Shown here: one piece after another, positions 56,352 through 64,000 of the stretch
How positions within the stretch are numbered: the first letter of the stretch is position 1
Layout of the letters: each line of letters begins with the position of its first letter
Assembly: GCA_026004675.1 (NCBI GenBank)
Contig: BPJP01000001.1
Span: forward strand, 744,001 to 808,000
Source of the DNA: Gemmatales bacterium
GTDB lineage: Bacteria; Planctomycetota; Planctomycetia; Gemmatales; Gemmataceae
Length of the DNA stretch: 64,000 bases
Reading direction: 5' to 3'
Translations under genes and position numbers: made by a program
The notes under the pieces: generated by a model
Databases searched by the model: none
Told to the model about the DNA's origin: nothing
The model's input: the letters and a program-made list of their open reading frames with translations, nothing else

Positions 56352-59015
56352 ATGCATCGTTCTCCAGACGAGGGATCGTCGCGGCCAATTGCTTATCTGC
56401 TTTGGCTGGCAATACCTTTGGTTTTCTATTTGATACCCATTGCATCCGGATACTCCTGGAATGCATTGGGAAGCGACCACAACGTGTTGAATCCGCCGGA
56501 GGGGTATCGCGGTCGGTTGCCCGATGTGCCGATCACTGTCGAGCCATGGGGAACAAGCGTAGTGGTGGTGCCGTTTTACGCTCGTCTGCGCGAGTACCTT
56601 CTCAACGGCGAATTGCCTCTATGGAATCCTTATCAGGGGTTGGGAGAGCCATTCGCTGCTCAGGGGGAGGGATCGCCCTATTCGCCTTTGTCGATCTTGC
56701 GAGCACTTTTGCCGTTTTCAGCCGCGAACTTCATAACGTTGGCGGTAATCTATGGTTCATCATTCTTTCTGTTCTGGTTTTTGCGGAATCTCAAGGTGAC
56801 GGAGCCGGCCGCGATTTTTGGAGCGGCAGCGTTCGTCCTCTCGGGAGCCGTCAGCCTGCATTTGCCCCGGCTGAATATCCTCGAGCAGATTTGCCTTATG
56901 CCGGTGTTGTTTTGGTCGGCTGAGTTGGCCGTTCGCCGCCAAAGCGCCGCGGCTTTGTTCGCCTTGGCCGTCGTTACCATCGTGCATGCTCTTGGGGGAT
57001 TTAATCAGATCGCTTTGCTCTCGGCCTATCTCGCTGCCTTTTTCATTCTGCTTTACGCCAGGCTCTGCAGCGACGATCTGCGAAGCTGGCTAAGGAAGTC
57101 GACACTTCCCCTCGGCGTTTTCGCCTTGGCAAACGGAGCGACAGCGTTCAACTTCCTGCCTATGCTGGAGTTCATCGACTCGAGTTTCAACAAGAACCCC
57201 CCGATGGCCGGTTTCTTTCCGGGGATCAGCCCGGCCAACGGGATCGGCTTCTTTTTCCCGGTCCTGTTCGGTTCGCCGATGCACCCGACGTGGCAGCTTC
57301 CTGTCAGTTTTCAAATCGACTGGCATAACCTGTTCGCTTTCAGCGGCAGCACGGTCTTCCTGACAGCGATTTCCGCAACAGCATGCTTATCTCGACACGA
57401 TATTAGCAAGCGTTGTTTCTATATTTTTTTCTTGGTTTCAGCGGGCCTGCTAATCCTCCGTTACCTGACAGTTGCACCAGGGACGCTTCTAAACTTGTTG
57501 CCGCTGATGGTGAAACAAACGCTCAAACACAGCCTGGCGGCAGCGGTTTTCTGTTTGTCGGTATCGGCAGCCTTTGCATTGGACATCTTGCGTCAGGCGC
57601 CCGCGAAACGCTTGGCTATGGTGTTGGTTGGGACGTTATTGTTTTTCGCCGCCGCCATTTACAACCTTTACGGCTCAGCCAGTTTTGAACAGCCTTGCCG
57701 AATTGCAACGTTGAACCTTGCGTTGACTCTAGGGATCGCCGTTACTGCTGTGGTCGCGATTCTGTTGGCAAACCGGTCGCCATCGTTGTCCCATGCTCAG
57801 CTTTGCGCCTGGTTGGGTGCCGTTTTGCTGGCCGAGTTGGCGCTGACCGTTCCATTGGGACATGATTCGGCCAAGTATCTTTTGGCCCGTACGGCGGTCT
57901 CGTTGGGTGTGTTGACAGCGGGGACTCTTTGGGCGTTTGGTTTCTTTCGCCTCAGTGTTGGGGCACTGGTTGCCGCATTCGGCGGACTGGTGGTTGTCGT
58001 AAATGCGGGCGATCACGGCCTTCCCAAACGCTTTGACGAAACCAGACCACCCCGATTTATGCATTGGCTCAAGACTCAAACTGGCCATGGTTATCGATCG
58101 TTTGGCATCCATCCGAATGGTTCGTCGCTTGGTTCGATCCAGGACATCAGTGCCGTGGGACCGTTGGCGCCGGTCAGCTTTCTCCGTTTTGTCGAGTTGG
58201 CGGCCAACGAAATCCCCTATCACAGTTATCGAAGCTCGACCCATTTCATGCTGGCTGGTCCGTGGGCATTCGATCTGCACCGTTATCAGGTAACTCGCCC
58301 TGTTTTCGACTGGTTTGGCGTTCGCTATCTGGTGCTCGACAAGGCCCATTTTCAGAAAGGCAAACGAACGTCCGAGTTCGCCCTGCTCGAATCCATGCCT
58401 AATCTCTCCGTCTCCTACGAAGACGACCGGGTCTGGATTGTCGAATCGCATTCCGCTCAGCCGAAAGCCTGCTTCTATCCCGACTTCTCCCTTGGCGAAG
58501 GGGAAATGGCGGTCCTTGCCCAACTGCGCGAAAAGCCAAAGCGGATTCTGCAGACGCCTTTTGTCGAATGCCGACATCCTACCCCAGTCCCAAGCTCAAC
58601 CAAAGGTCAGCCGATATCCGTCCGGATCGCCGAATACCGACCCAATCGCGTGGTCGCTGAAGTGGACGCTCCATCTAGCGGTTTGCTGGTTTTGAAGGAC
58701 GCCTTCGCTTCCGGCTGGCAAGCACTCGTCAACGGTCAACGCCAGGAGGTGGTGCGCGTCAATGGTATCGCCCGCGGCGTCTTCCTCCCTCAGCCGGGTC
58801 GGTACCGGGTCGAACTCGACTATTGGCCTCGTGGTTTCAAACGCGGCCTCAGCTATAGCCTGGTCAGTTTGCTCTTGCTGGCATTGGTGATCGTGGGTGT
58901 GCGATATCGCACACGTCTTTTCCGAAACCGCACAGTCGGTTTGACGCGGCACCGTCAACTAACGGTGAAGCCGGTTATGGGGTGTGCTGATCTGCACACC
59001 TTGCCGATGAATTGA
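56352..59015 (+). CDS. Large YfhO-like multi-spanning membrane protein
   Basis: 887 residues from the ATG at 56352; a GTG two codons upstream is equally possible. About twelve to fourteen hydrophobic segments lie in residues 15-560, followed by a hydrophilic domain (about 570-845) and a final helix (SYSLVSLLLLALVIVGVRYR). The segment LPLWNPYQGLGEPFAAQGEG near 90 is typical of YfhO and related GT-C-like proteins that act with glycosylation of lipids or teichoic acids. The last 25 residues are encoded by short hairpin repeats rather than by conserved sequence. The gene is divergent from the first sialidase-like gene. Confidence 0.85.
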   Translation: MHRSPDEGSSRPIAYLLWLAIPLVFYLIPIASGYSWNALGSDHNVLNPPEGYRGRLPDVPITVEPWGTSVVVVPFYARLREYLLNGELPLWNPYQGLGEPFAAQGEGSPYSPLSILRALLPFSAANFITLAVIYGSSFFLFWFLRNLKVTEPAAIFGAAAFVLSGAVSLHLPRLNILEQICLMPVLFWSAELAVRRQSAAALFALAVVTIVHALGGFNQIALLSAYLAAFFILLYARLCSDDLRSWLRKSTLPLGVFALANGATAFNFLPMLEFIDSSFNKNPPMAGFFPGISPANGIGFFFPVLFGSPMHPTWQLPVSFQIDWHNLFAFSGSTVFLTAISATACLSRHDISKRCFYIFFLVSAGLLILRYLTVAPGTLLNLLPLMVKQTLKHSLAAAVFCLSVSAAFALDILRQAPAKRLAMVLVGTLLFFAAAIYNLYGSASFEQPCRIATLNLALTLGIAVTAVVAILLANRSPSLSHAQLCAWLGAVLLAELALTVPLGHDSAKYLLARTAVSLGVLTAGTLWAFGFFRLSVGALVAAFGGLVVVVNAGDHGLPKRFDETRPPRFMHWLKTQTGHGYRSFGIHPNGSSLGSIQDISAVGPLAPVSFLRFVELAANEIPYHSYRSSTHFMLAGPWAFDLHRYQVTRPVFDWFGVRYLVLDKAHFQKGKRTSEFALLESMPNLSVSYEDDRVWIVESHSAQPKACFYPDFSLGEGEMAVLAQLREKPKRILQTPFVECRHPTPVPSSTKGQPISVRIAEYRPNRVVAEVDAPSSGLLVLKDAFASGWQALVNGQRQEVVRVNGIARGVFLPQPGRYRVELDYWPRGFKRGLSYSLVSLLLLALVIVGVRYRTRLFRNRTVGLTRHRQLTVKPVMGCADLHTLPMN

Positions 59016-59076
59016 TGGGAAGGCACCGTCAACTAACGGTGTGACGGTAAAACGGCTTGCCCGTCAACCGACGGTG
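58950..59076. repeat. Cluster of short hairpin repeats
   Basis: Two identical 18-bp perfect inverted repeats, CACCGT-CAACTA-ACGGTG, lie at 58950-58967 and 59024-59041. A degenerate third copy (CCGT-CAACCG-ACGG core) is at 59061-59074. A separate 7-bp hairpin, GGTGTGC-TGATCT-GCACACC, is at 58981-59000. The first copy and the second hairpin lie inside the 3' end of the membrane protein gene; the others are in the convergent intergenic gap. They could act as bidirectional terminators or be a mobile palindromic repeat family. Confidence 0.8.
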
Positions 59077-59128
59077 ATTGGCATTGATGGGTTGCCTGTT
59101 TTTCATGTCGGTCTTTGCTTGATCGGGC

Positions 59129-60229
59129 TCACTCGCTTCGCGGATGATAAATCAAGGCGCCGCAGTGGATGCCCCAGGGGCGGTGCGTTGTTACGCGAGT
59201 GGCATAATAGACGGTGAGGACCCGACCATCCTGCAAGAGTACGCTGCTCGGATAGCCACAGTCGCCGCCAATGGCGTCATCGACCAAAACAAAGTGATCT
59301 TCCCAGTTGAATTCGCCTTTGGCGTCGCTGATGAGTCCTCGGACGCCGAAGGGCTTCAGGCGGTATCCCACGGTGAGGAGAATTCGGCGATCAGGAAGGA
59401 GGATCAGATCGGCAGGGTGGACGTTGGCTGGTGTGATCCGCTTCGGCTGGCTCCATGATTTGCCCCCATCATCGCTCGAGGCGAGCCAGACGCCGCCAGC
59501 GCGGGCCCGCATGGCAGCCAACAACTTGCCCGAAGGCAGAGCCAAAAGCGCCGTTTCGTTGAGTTGCATGTTGTTCGAACATTCACCGTAACGGCGCCAT
59601 GTCTTGCCGTGGTCGATCGACCGATAGACGTAACTATGGTCTTGGCGGCGTTGGACTTTGTTGTCTTTTGTTTGCACCGGCCCGCCATAGATGGCCATCA
59701 ACATCGATTGATCGGGAAGGGTGAGGATTTTGCCGAAGGGACTTCCCCAACCGATATCCGAAACGTCGATCTCGACAGCTTCGGACCAGGTTTTGCCGCC
59801 GTCGCTGGAGCGGGTGACCCAGGTATTGCGAGGTTTGTCGAGATTGGGATCGTAGCGGCCCTTGTCATCGTAGTTGGCGGTCCGCCAGAAACCGACGACG
59901 AGGTCGCCGTTGGCCGCTTGGCCAAAGGCAGGATTGCGGTCGTCGACCGGAGAATCGTTGACGACGATCGGTTTGGACCAGGTTTTGCCCTCGTCTTCGG
60001 AAAAGACGATATCGAGCCGGCCTTTGATTCCCAGATGCGGAGCGCCGCCGCGCAAGACGACGGCAATGCGCTTGTCTTGTAAGCGGATGGCGACGGGGAA
60101 ATAGCCTTGCCCCGACACGACGAGCGACCGTTTGAGCCCTTTCGGCTTGGCCGGGTCAGCCCAGGTCAATGAGCACGTGAGGAAAGACAACAAGAGTGCC
60201 AGACAAAACCGAATCGGCCTCGCTTTCAT
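59129..60229 (-). CDS. Exported sialidase-like (Asp-box/BNR) protein
   Basis: 366 residues from the ATG at 60229, which has an AGGTG site upstream; an ATG four codons earlier lacks one. A signal peptide is present (MKARPIRFCLALLLSFLTCS). Asp boxes are [33 protein letters not shown] and SSDDGGKSWSQP. The protein is a paralogue of the one at 55196 but longer, and contains a RIP-like FPVAIRLQDKRI near the start. It is convergent with the YfhO-like gene, with the hairpin repeats between them. Confidence 0.9.
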   Translation of the reverse strand: MKARPIRFCLALLLSFLTCSLTWADPAKPKGLKRSLVVSGQGYFPVAIRLQDKRIAVVLRGGAPHLGIKGRLDIVFSEDEGKTWSKPIVVNDSPVDDRNPAFGQAANGDLVVGFWRTANYDDKGRYDPNLDKPRNTWVTRSSDGGKTWSEAVEIDVSDIGWGSPFGKILTLPDQSMLMAIYGGPVQTKDNKVQRRQDHSYVYRSIDHGKTWRRYGECSNNMQLNETALLALPSGKLLAAMRARAGGVWLASSDDGGKSWSQPKRITPANVHPADLILLPDRRILLTVGYRLKPFGVRGLISDAKGEFNWEDHFVLVDDAIGGDCGYPSSVLLQDGRVLTVYYATRVTTHRPWGIHCGALIYHPRSE

Positions 60230-60510
60230 GTCGCACCTCATAAGCAGCGGGAAGCAGTCGTTACGGGTCAGGGGGCAATGATGATATATTTTGTAATTCG
60301 TGCCGCGACTTGATGATCATCGGTTCAACAGGGGTCAATGAGGCGGGCTAGTCCCCCTCGGCGAATCCCTTCCATGTGCGACCAGCAAAGCGTTTTACAT
60401 GCTACCGCCTCGCATGCTTGGCTGAGCACCTTCACCGTGATAGACTTCTTGGTGCCGTCAGCAATCGGTCTTTTGAGGGGGGCATCTGGTCGTGAAAAGC
60501 GAGGGATCGC

Positions 60511-61965
60511 ATGGAGTTTGCCGTCATCCTGGTGAATTGGCATGACGAGGAAGGAACCCTTCGGCAGGTGCGCGCGCTGCGCTCTTGGAAAAGGCTGAGG
60601 CCTCGACTGTTCGTCGTGGACAACGGCTCGACAAGCGTTTCGCGAGCTTCCCTGAGCGGAGAAGTCGACCGATCCGAGTTGATCTGCAGTGCGGTAAACC
60701 GCGGTTATGGAGGAGGGAATAATCTGGCGATCATTCCGGCGATCCGGCAACGAGTCGACGCGTTGTTGCTGTTGAATAATGACGCAGACATCAGCGAAGC
60801 CGGTGCCGAGGCGCTTTTGGAGCGACTTGCCAGCGATTCAAAGATCGCGATCCTGGGGCCGACCATCTGGGAAGGAGCCGGTGAACAGTGGCATGCCTAC
60901 GCTGGCGGTCGGGATATCGCTCTCTATCAGACGACACGAATTCCTTTCGAGTTGGGAACAGTCGGCTCGTCGCCGAGCAATCCGCTGGTTGCGGTTGACT
61001 ATGTTCCCGGAACGGTGTTCTTCGCTCGCCGTGAGGTGTTTGAACGCACTGGCTTGTTAGACGAACGTTATTTTTTCAGCGGTGAGATTGCGGATTTCTG
61101 CGCACGCGCCAGGCGACATGGTTTTCGGGCCTTTGTCGATTTGCAGGTCCAGGCCAAACACGACGTTGGGCGAACATGTCACCGCCTGAGAAACACGCTC
61201 TATGAATATTACAGCCTGCGAAACCGTTTTCTCTATGTCACGAAACACCATCGGCGACATCGCCTGCGCCTGTTTTTCCGTTGGTTCGCCCTGGGCATGA
61301 AACGGTCAATGAGTGCCTTGGCGAATGGGGACCTGGCACGAGCCTGGGCGCTGCAATTGGCCTTGCGACATGCGTTTTTGCGGCGGTTCGGCAACCAAAA
61401 CCATTGCTTTTCGCGGGTCCTCGACATCAATGAAACCGCGGCCATATTCGCTGACAAGAAGCCAAGTCGTCAACGACTTCGGCTCGTTTTTCTCGGTGGA
61501 ACGGTGGGAGCCGGCAAGACAGCTGTCGCTTCCTCGTTGCAAAAACGACAACCTGATGTTGACGTGATCGACGTCGATGAGATGAAAAGACAGCATTACG
61601 GCACAACGGAGGTTTGTCTGCCTGATCTGGATTTTGCCGAGGCGGGTTACCGAGCTGGCCGCCGGCATCAGCCCAATGTCGCGATCATTGTGGAACCAGT
61701 GTGTGAACGTGAGCATTTTCGCAGCATTCTCGACGCGGCGGGATTGCACGAAGACGATCCCAACGTCCGGTATGTTTGGCTCGAGTGTTCGTTGGCGACG
61801 GCATTGGAACGAAAAAAAGGGGTTCTCGATCCAGGTGCCATCAAGGCTCAATATGCTCGCTATCCTCAGCGTTTCCGCCCTCGAGGGGAATGCGTGATCA
61901 TCACCGATAACCTCACGATCGACCAGGCGGCTGACCGCGTCTGGGATGTTATTAGAGAAAGATAA
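60511..61965 (+). CDS. Glycosyltransferase family 2 fused to a P-loop kinase-like domain
   Basis: 484 residues. Residues 1-300 are a GT2 domain: MEFAVILVNWHDEEGTLRQV at the start, VVDNGS, NRGYGGGNN, and LNNDADIS with the DxD-type metal motif (about 91-96). Residues 325-484 carry a P-loop, VFLGGTVGAGKTAVASSL, with a downstream DVIDVDEMKRQHYG that may hold the acidic base, similar to small-molecule kinases and zeta-toxin-like proteins. The first part should transfer a sugar; the second may phosphorylate a sugar or other small molecule. I do not know a described protein with this fusion. The 270-bp region upstream holds no other gene. Confidence 0.87.
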   Translation: MEFAVILVNWHDEEGTLRQVRALRSWKRLRPRLFVVDNGSTSVSRASLSGEVDRSELICSAVNRGYGGGNNLAIIPAIRQRVDALLLLNNDADISEAGAEALLERLASDSKIAILGPTIWEGAGEQWHAYAGGRDIALYQTTRIPFELGTVGSSPSNPLVAVDYVPGTVFFARREVFERTGLLDERYFFSGEIADFCARARRHGFRAFVDLQVQAKHDVGRTCHRLRNTLYEYYSLRNRFLYVTKHHRRHRLRLFFRWFALGMKRSMSALANGDLARAWALQLALRHAFLRRFGNQNHCFSRVLDINETAAIFADKKPSRQRLRLVFLGGTVGAGKTAVASSLQKRQPDVDVIDVDEMKRQHYGTTEVCLPDLDFAEAGYRAGRRHQPNVAIIVEPVCEREHFRSILDAAGLHEDDPNVRYVWLECSLATALERKKGVLDPGAIKAQYARYPQRFRPRGECVIITDNLTIDQAADRVWDVIRER

Positions 61966-62133
61966 CGGATCGAAGCCGAACTTGGGCGGCCGGGGCGGAC
62001 AAGCGTCGCTTCGAGCGCTTCGTGTTGTGGTTGGCATCGTTTCCGAACGCCAAGACGAATTGTCCAGATGGCCGGATTCGTATATAGTGAAGGCGAGGAT
62101 GCAAATACTTCTCAATCGAGTGCGAGGAGCCGA

Positions 62134-63247
62134 ATGAAAGTCGAACAGCGGCGGCGTTTGGAAGAGGTGCTCGATCGTATCACCCAGCTGCGAGACAGTC
62201 TTTGACATCGCTGGCAAGAAAGCGATGCGCGATCAACTCAACGCTCGGATGAGCGAAGCCAATTTTTGGGACAATCCTGAAAAAGCTCAAGAAACCATCC
62301 AGAAGTTGAAGCCTCTCAATGGTTTGCTGAAGCCGTTCGAAGAATTGGCAACGGCCGCGGGAGACGTGCAGGCCTTGGCAGAGCTGTCAGAAGAAGATGA
62401 GGGGCTGGAAGACGAACTGGAGAGCGAACTAGCGAAAATCGAACGACGCCTGGACGAATTTGAACTGCGTTCGATGCTGAGCGGCAATCAGGACGCGTGC
62501 AACGCCTTTTTGCGCATTCAGGCGGGGACAGGCGGCACCGATGCTTGCGACTGGGCGCAAATGCTTTTGCGTATGTATAGCCGATGGGCTGAAGATCACG
62601 GCTACGAGGTAGAACTGGTCGATGAACTCCGGAACGATGAGGCGGGTATTCGGAGTGCGACGTTGCACATCATCGGCGACTACGCCTACGGCTACCTTCA
62701 GGGGGAAACGGGCGTCCATAGGCTCATTCGGATCAGCCCATTCGATACCAATGCCCGCCGACAAACGTCGCTGGCCGCTGTCGATGTCGTTCCCGAAATC
62801 GAAGGAACGATCGAGATTGACATTCGCCCCGATGATCTGGAAAGGCAGACGTTCCGCGCAGGCGGCCCAGGCGGCCAGCACCAAAACAAGACGGAAAGCG
62901 GCGTTCGTTACGTCCACAAACCAACCGGCATCTCCGCCGAAAGCCGCAGCGAACGCAGCCAGCACAAAAATGACCAAATGGCCTTGGCCCTGCTCAAAGC
63001 CAAGCTTTATCGCATCGAAGAACAAAAACGACGCGCCGAAGTCGAACGTATCTACGACGAAAAGGGCGAGATCGCCATGGGTTATCAGATTCGCAACTAT
63101 GTTCTCCATCCCTACACCCAAGTGAAAGATGTCCGTACCGGCGTAGAGACCTCGCAGGTCCAGAGCGTACTCGACGGCGAAATCGACGAATTCATCGAAG
63201 CCTACTTGCGCAAAAAAACCGAACGCGAGCACAAACGAACAGCGTAG
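62134..63247 (+). CDS. prfB: Peptide chain release factor 2, made by +1 programmed frameshift
   Basis: About 370 residues. The first 23 codons run from the ATG at 62134 (MKVEQRRRLEEVLDRITQLR) to CTT at 62200-62202, directly followed by an in-frame TGA (62203-62205). Reading then continues one base later as GAC at 62204 and stays open to 63247 (LDIAGKKAMRDQL...). The tail has the GGQ peptidyl-hydrolysis motif in RAGGPGGQHQNK and the RF2-specific SPF tripeptide in RISPFD. RF2 releases chains at UAA and UGA, so UGA levels regulate the shift. The expected upstream internal Shine-Dalgarno (AGGGGG in E. coli) is absent here. Confidence 0.95.
62200..62206 (+). promoter_or_regulatory. prfB programmed +1 frameshift site
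   Basis: CTTTGAC, the canonical RF2 slippery sequence: CTT, then TGA, then C. The 0 frame ends here after 23 codons and the +1 frame continues through the whole release factor. The preceding bases (ctgcgagacagt) show only a weak Shine-Dalgarno-like GAG. Confidence 0.93.
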
Positions 63248-63276
63248 CGCTCATTTTGTCTCGGGGTGATTAGCGG

Positions 63277-63753
63277 TTGTTTGCATTTGAAGCGGCGACA
63301 CCGGCCAGTTCGGCGTATTTCGGCAAAGAACTCGCCAGCTTGTTGTTCCCCGGTGCTGTGATCGGTTTGATTGGACCGCTCGGCGCGGGGAAGACGTTCC
63401 TGGTCCGCGCTGTTGCCGAGAGGCTTGGGATTGCGGATCCGCGAATGGTCAGCAGTCCGACTTTCGTCTTGATCCACGAATATCCCACCGCGCCAACAAT
63501 CTACCACTTCGACGCCTACCGATTGCGGTCGTCGACCGAGTTTGCAGACCTCGGTGTCCGTGAATATTTCGAAGGAAATGGCATCTGTTTGATCGAATGG
63601 GCCGATCGTGTCGCCGACGTCCTTCCCGACGAGTTACTCCGCATTACGATCCAACCGACGGCTATCGAATCGAGGCGGTTTCTGGTAGAGGGAGTTGGCT
63701 CGAAATATGTCCAGCTTGAAGGGAAGCTGGCAGCAAGGCTGTCGCCAGTTTGA
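63277..63753 (+). CDS. tsaE: tRNA threonylcarbamoyladenosine biosynthesis ATPase TsaE
   Basis: 158 residues from a TTG at 63277, the only sensible start before the P-loop. Walker A is GLIGPLGAGKTFLVRAVAE (about 30-48), followed by SSPTFVLIHEY, HFDAYRL and ICLIEWADRV, which are the family motifs. TsaE acts with TsaB and TsaD in making t6A37 of tRNAs; these partners are not in the window. The gap to prfB is about 30 bp, so the genes may be co-transcribed. Confidence 0.93.
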   Translation: MFAFEAATPASSAYFGKELASLLFPGAVIGLIGPLGAGKTFLVRAVAERLGIADPRMVSSPTFVLIHEYPTAPTIYHFDAYRLRSSTEFADLGVREYFEGNGICLIEWADRVADVLPDELLRITIQPTAIESRRFLVEGVGSKYVQLEGKLAARLSPV

Positions 63754-63933
63754 GTAGCAACGGGAACAAGATGGGACAGTCATCAGCGAGAAGGTTGGGC
63801 CACGTCCTGCTTGACAGCGAACATCAACTTGCACGTCGCCGAATCCCGGTTACGATAACAGCAGGCGGCTAGTGCCAGGTCGGTAATACGGCTTTGCCCT
63901 CCTTTTTTGATTTGCCGAATCAGGAGAACCACC

Positions 63934-64000
63934 ATGAAGCCTCGCTGGCAAGGTGAACTGACACGACGTGATTTTTTGCGCGTCGGCAGCATGTCCGCCG
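63934..64000 (+). CDS. Start of a DUF1501-like Tat-exported protein, cut by the window edge
   Basis: Only 22 codons are visible (MKPRWQGELTRRDFLRVGSM then SA). The twin-arginine motif TRRDFLRVGS is characteristic of DUF1501 family proteins, which are very abundant in planctomycetes, but other Tat substrates share it. A CAGGAGAACCACC ribosome binding site precedes the ATG. The rest lies beyond 64000. Confidence 0.7.
   Translation, partial: MKPRWQGELTRRDFLRVGSMSA

Noticed and set aside
60242..60510. Possible small RNA or tRNA before the GT2-kinase gene
   Set aside because: No cloverleaf could be drawn and no promoter-terminator pair is present; I see only an AT-rich patch near 60285.

Overview
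The window looks like a chromosomal segment of a planctomycete, probably of the Gemmata/Gemmataceae type. The pointers are an ECF sigma factor fused through a membrane helix to a LamG domain, two enzymes of tetrahydromethanopterin-linked C1 metabolism (Fae and an MtdB-like dehydrogenase), Asp-box sialidase-like secreted proteins, the start of a DUF1501-type Tat-exported protein at the right edge, and a moderately GC-rich base composition. This assignment is inferred from gene content; there is no rRNA gene in the window. I found no tRNA or rRNA gene, CRISPR array, transposase or phage module.

Layout. 1-4218 (minus): a sigma factor with a C-terminal LamG domain, followed by a secreted protein with a matching LamG domain and four phospholipase-D HKD motifs that runs off the left edge. 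4500-14292: housekeeping genes (rsmD, cca, rnd, rpe, yebC, an aldo/keto reductase, a transglutaminase-like exported protein, an MmgE/PrpD protein). 14277-20101 (minus): carB, then an S1C protease and a companion pseudoprotease with a PDZ domain inserted in its trypsin fold. 20424-22072 (minus): a small RRM protein with its own promoter and terminator, and a mannose-1-phosphate guanylyltransferase.

22413-34795 (plus) is the most distinctive region: thirteen tightly packed co-directional genes read from a good promoter at 22313. They encode GmhB, a transaldolase, three sugar epimerases, a cytidylyltransferase-PfkB fusion in the reverse order of HldE, a Gfo/Idh oxidoreductase, a UDP-sugar-dehydrogenase homologue without its catalytic cysteine, a NUDIX hydrolase, an E1 alpha/beta thiamine enzyme pair without E2 or E3, and two methyltransferases. 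The likely theme is making a nucleotide-activated heptose and elaborating it into an unusual methylated surface sugar. I regard this cluster as the best candidate in the window for an undescribed pathway.

34899-49023: a degenerate sigma-54-activator-like regulator, an exported metallo-hydrolase, a CNNM/CorC transporter-like protein, an AnmK-like kinase, a second Gfo/Idh oxidoreductase, der, a double PilZ protein, rpsA, argC and an OleA-like thiolase. 49055-54532: the C1 pair mtdB-like/fae, a universal stress protein, two subunits of a xanthine-dehydrogenase-type enzyme without the molybdenum subunit, and a membrane-anchored GspE-like ATPase with an altered Walker A motif. 54551-64000: a CvpA-like membrane protein, two sialidase-like proteins flanking a large YfhO-like membrane protein, a cluster of small hairpin repeats, a glycosyltransferase 2-P-loop kinase fusion, prfB with its +1 frameshift, tsaE and the partial DUF1501 gene.
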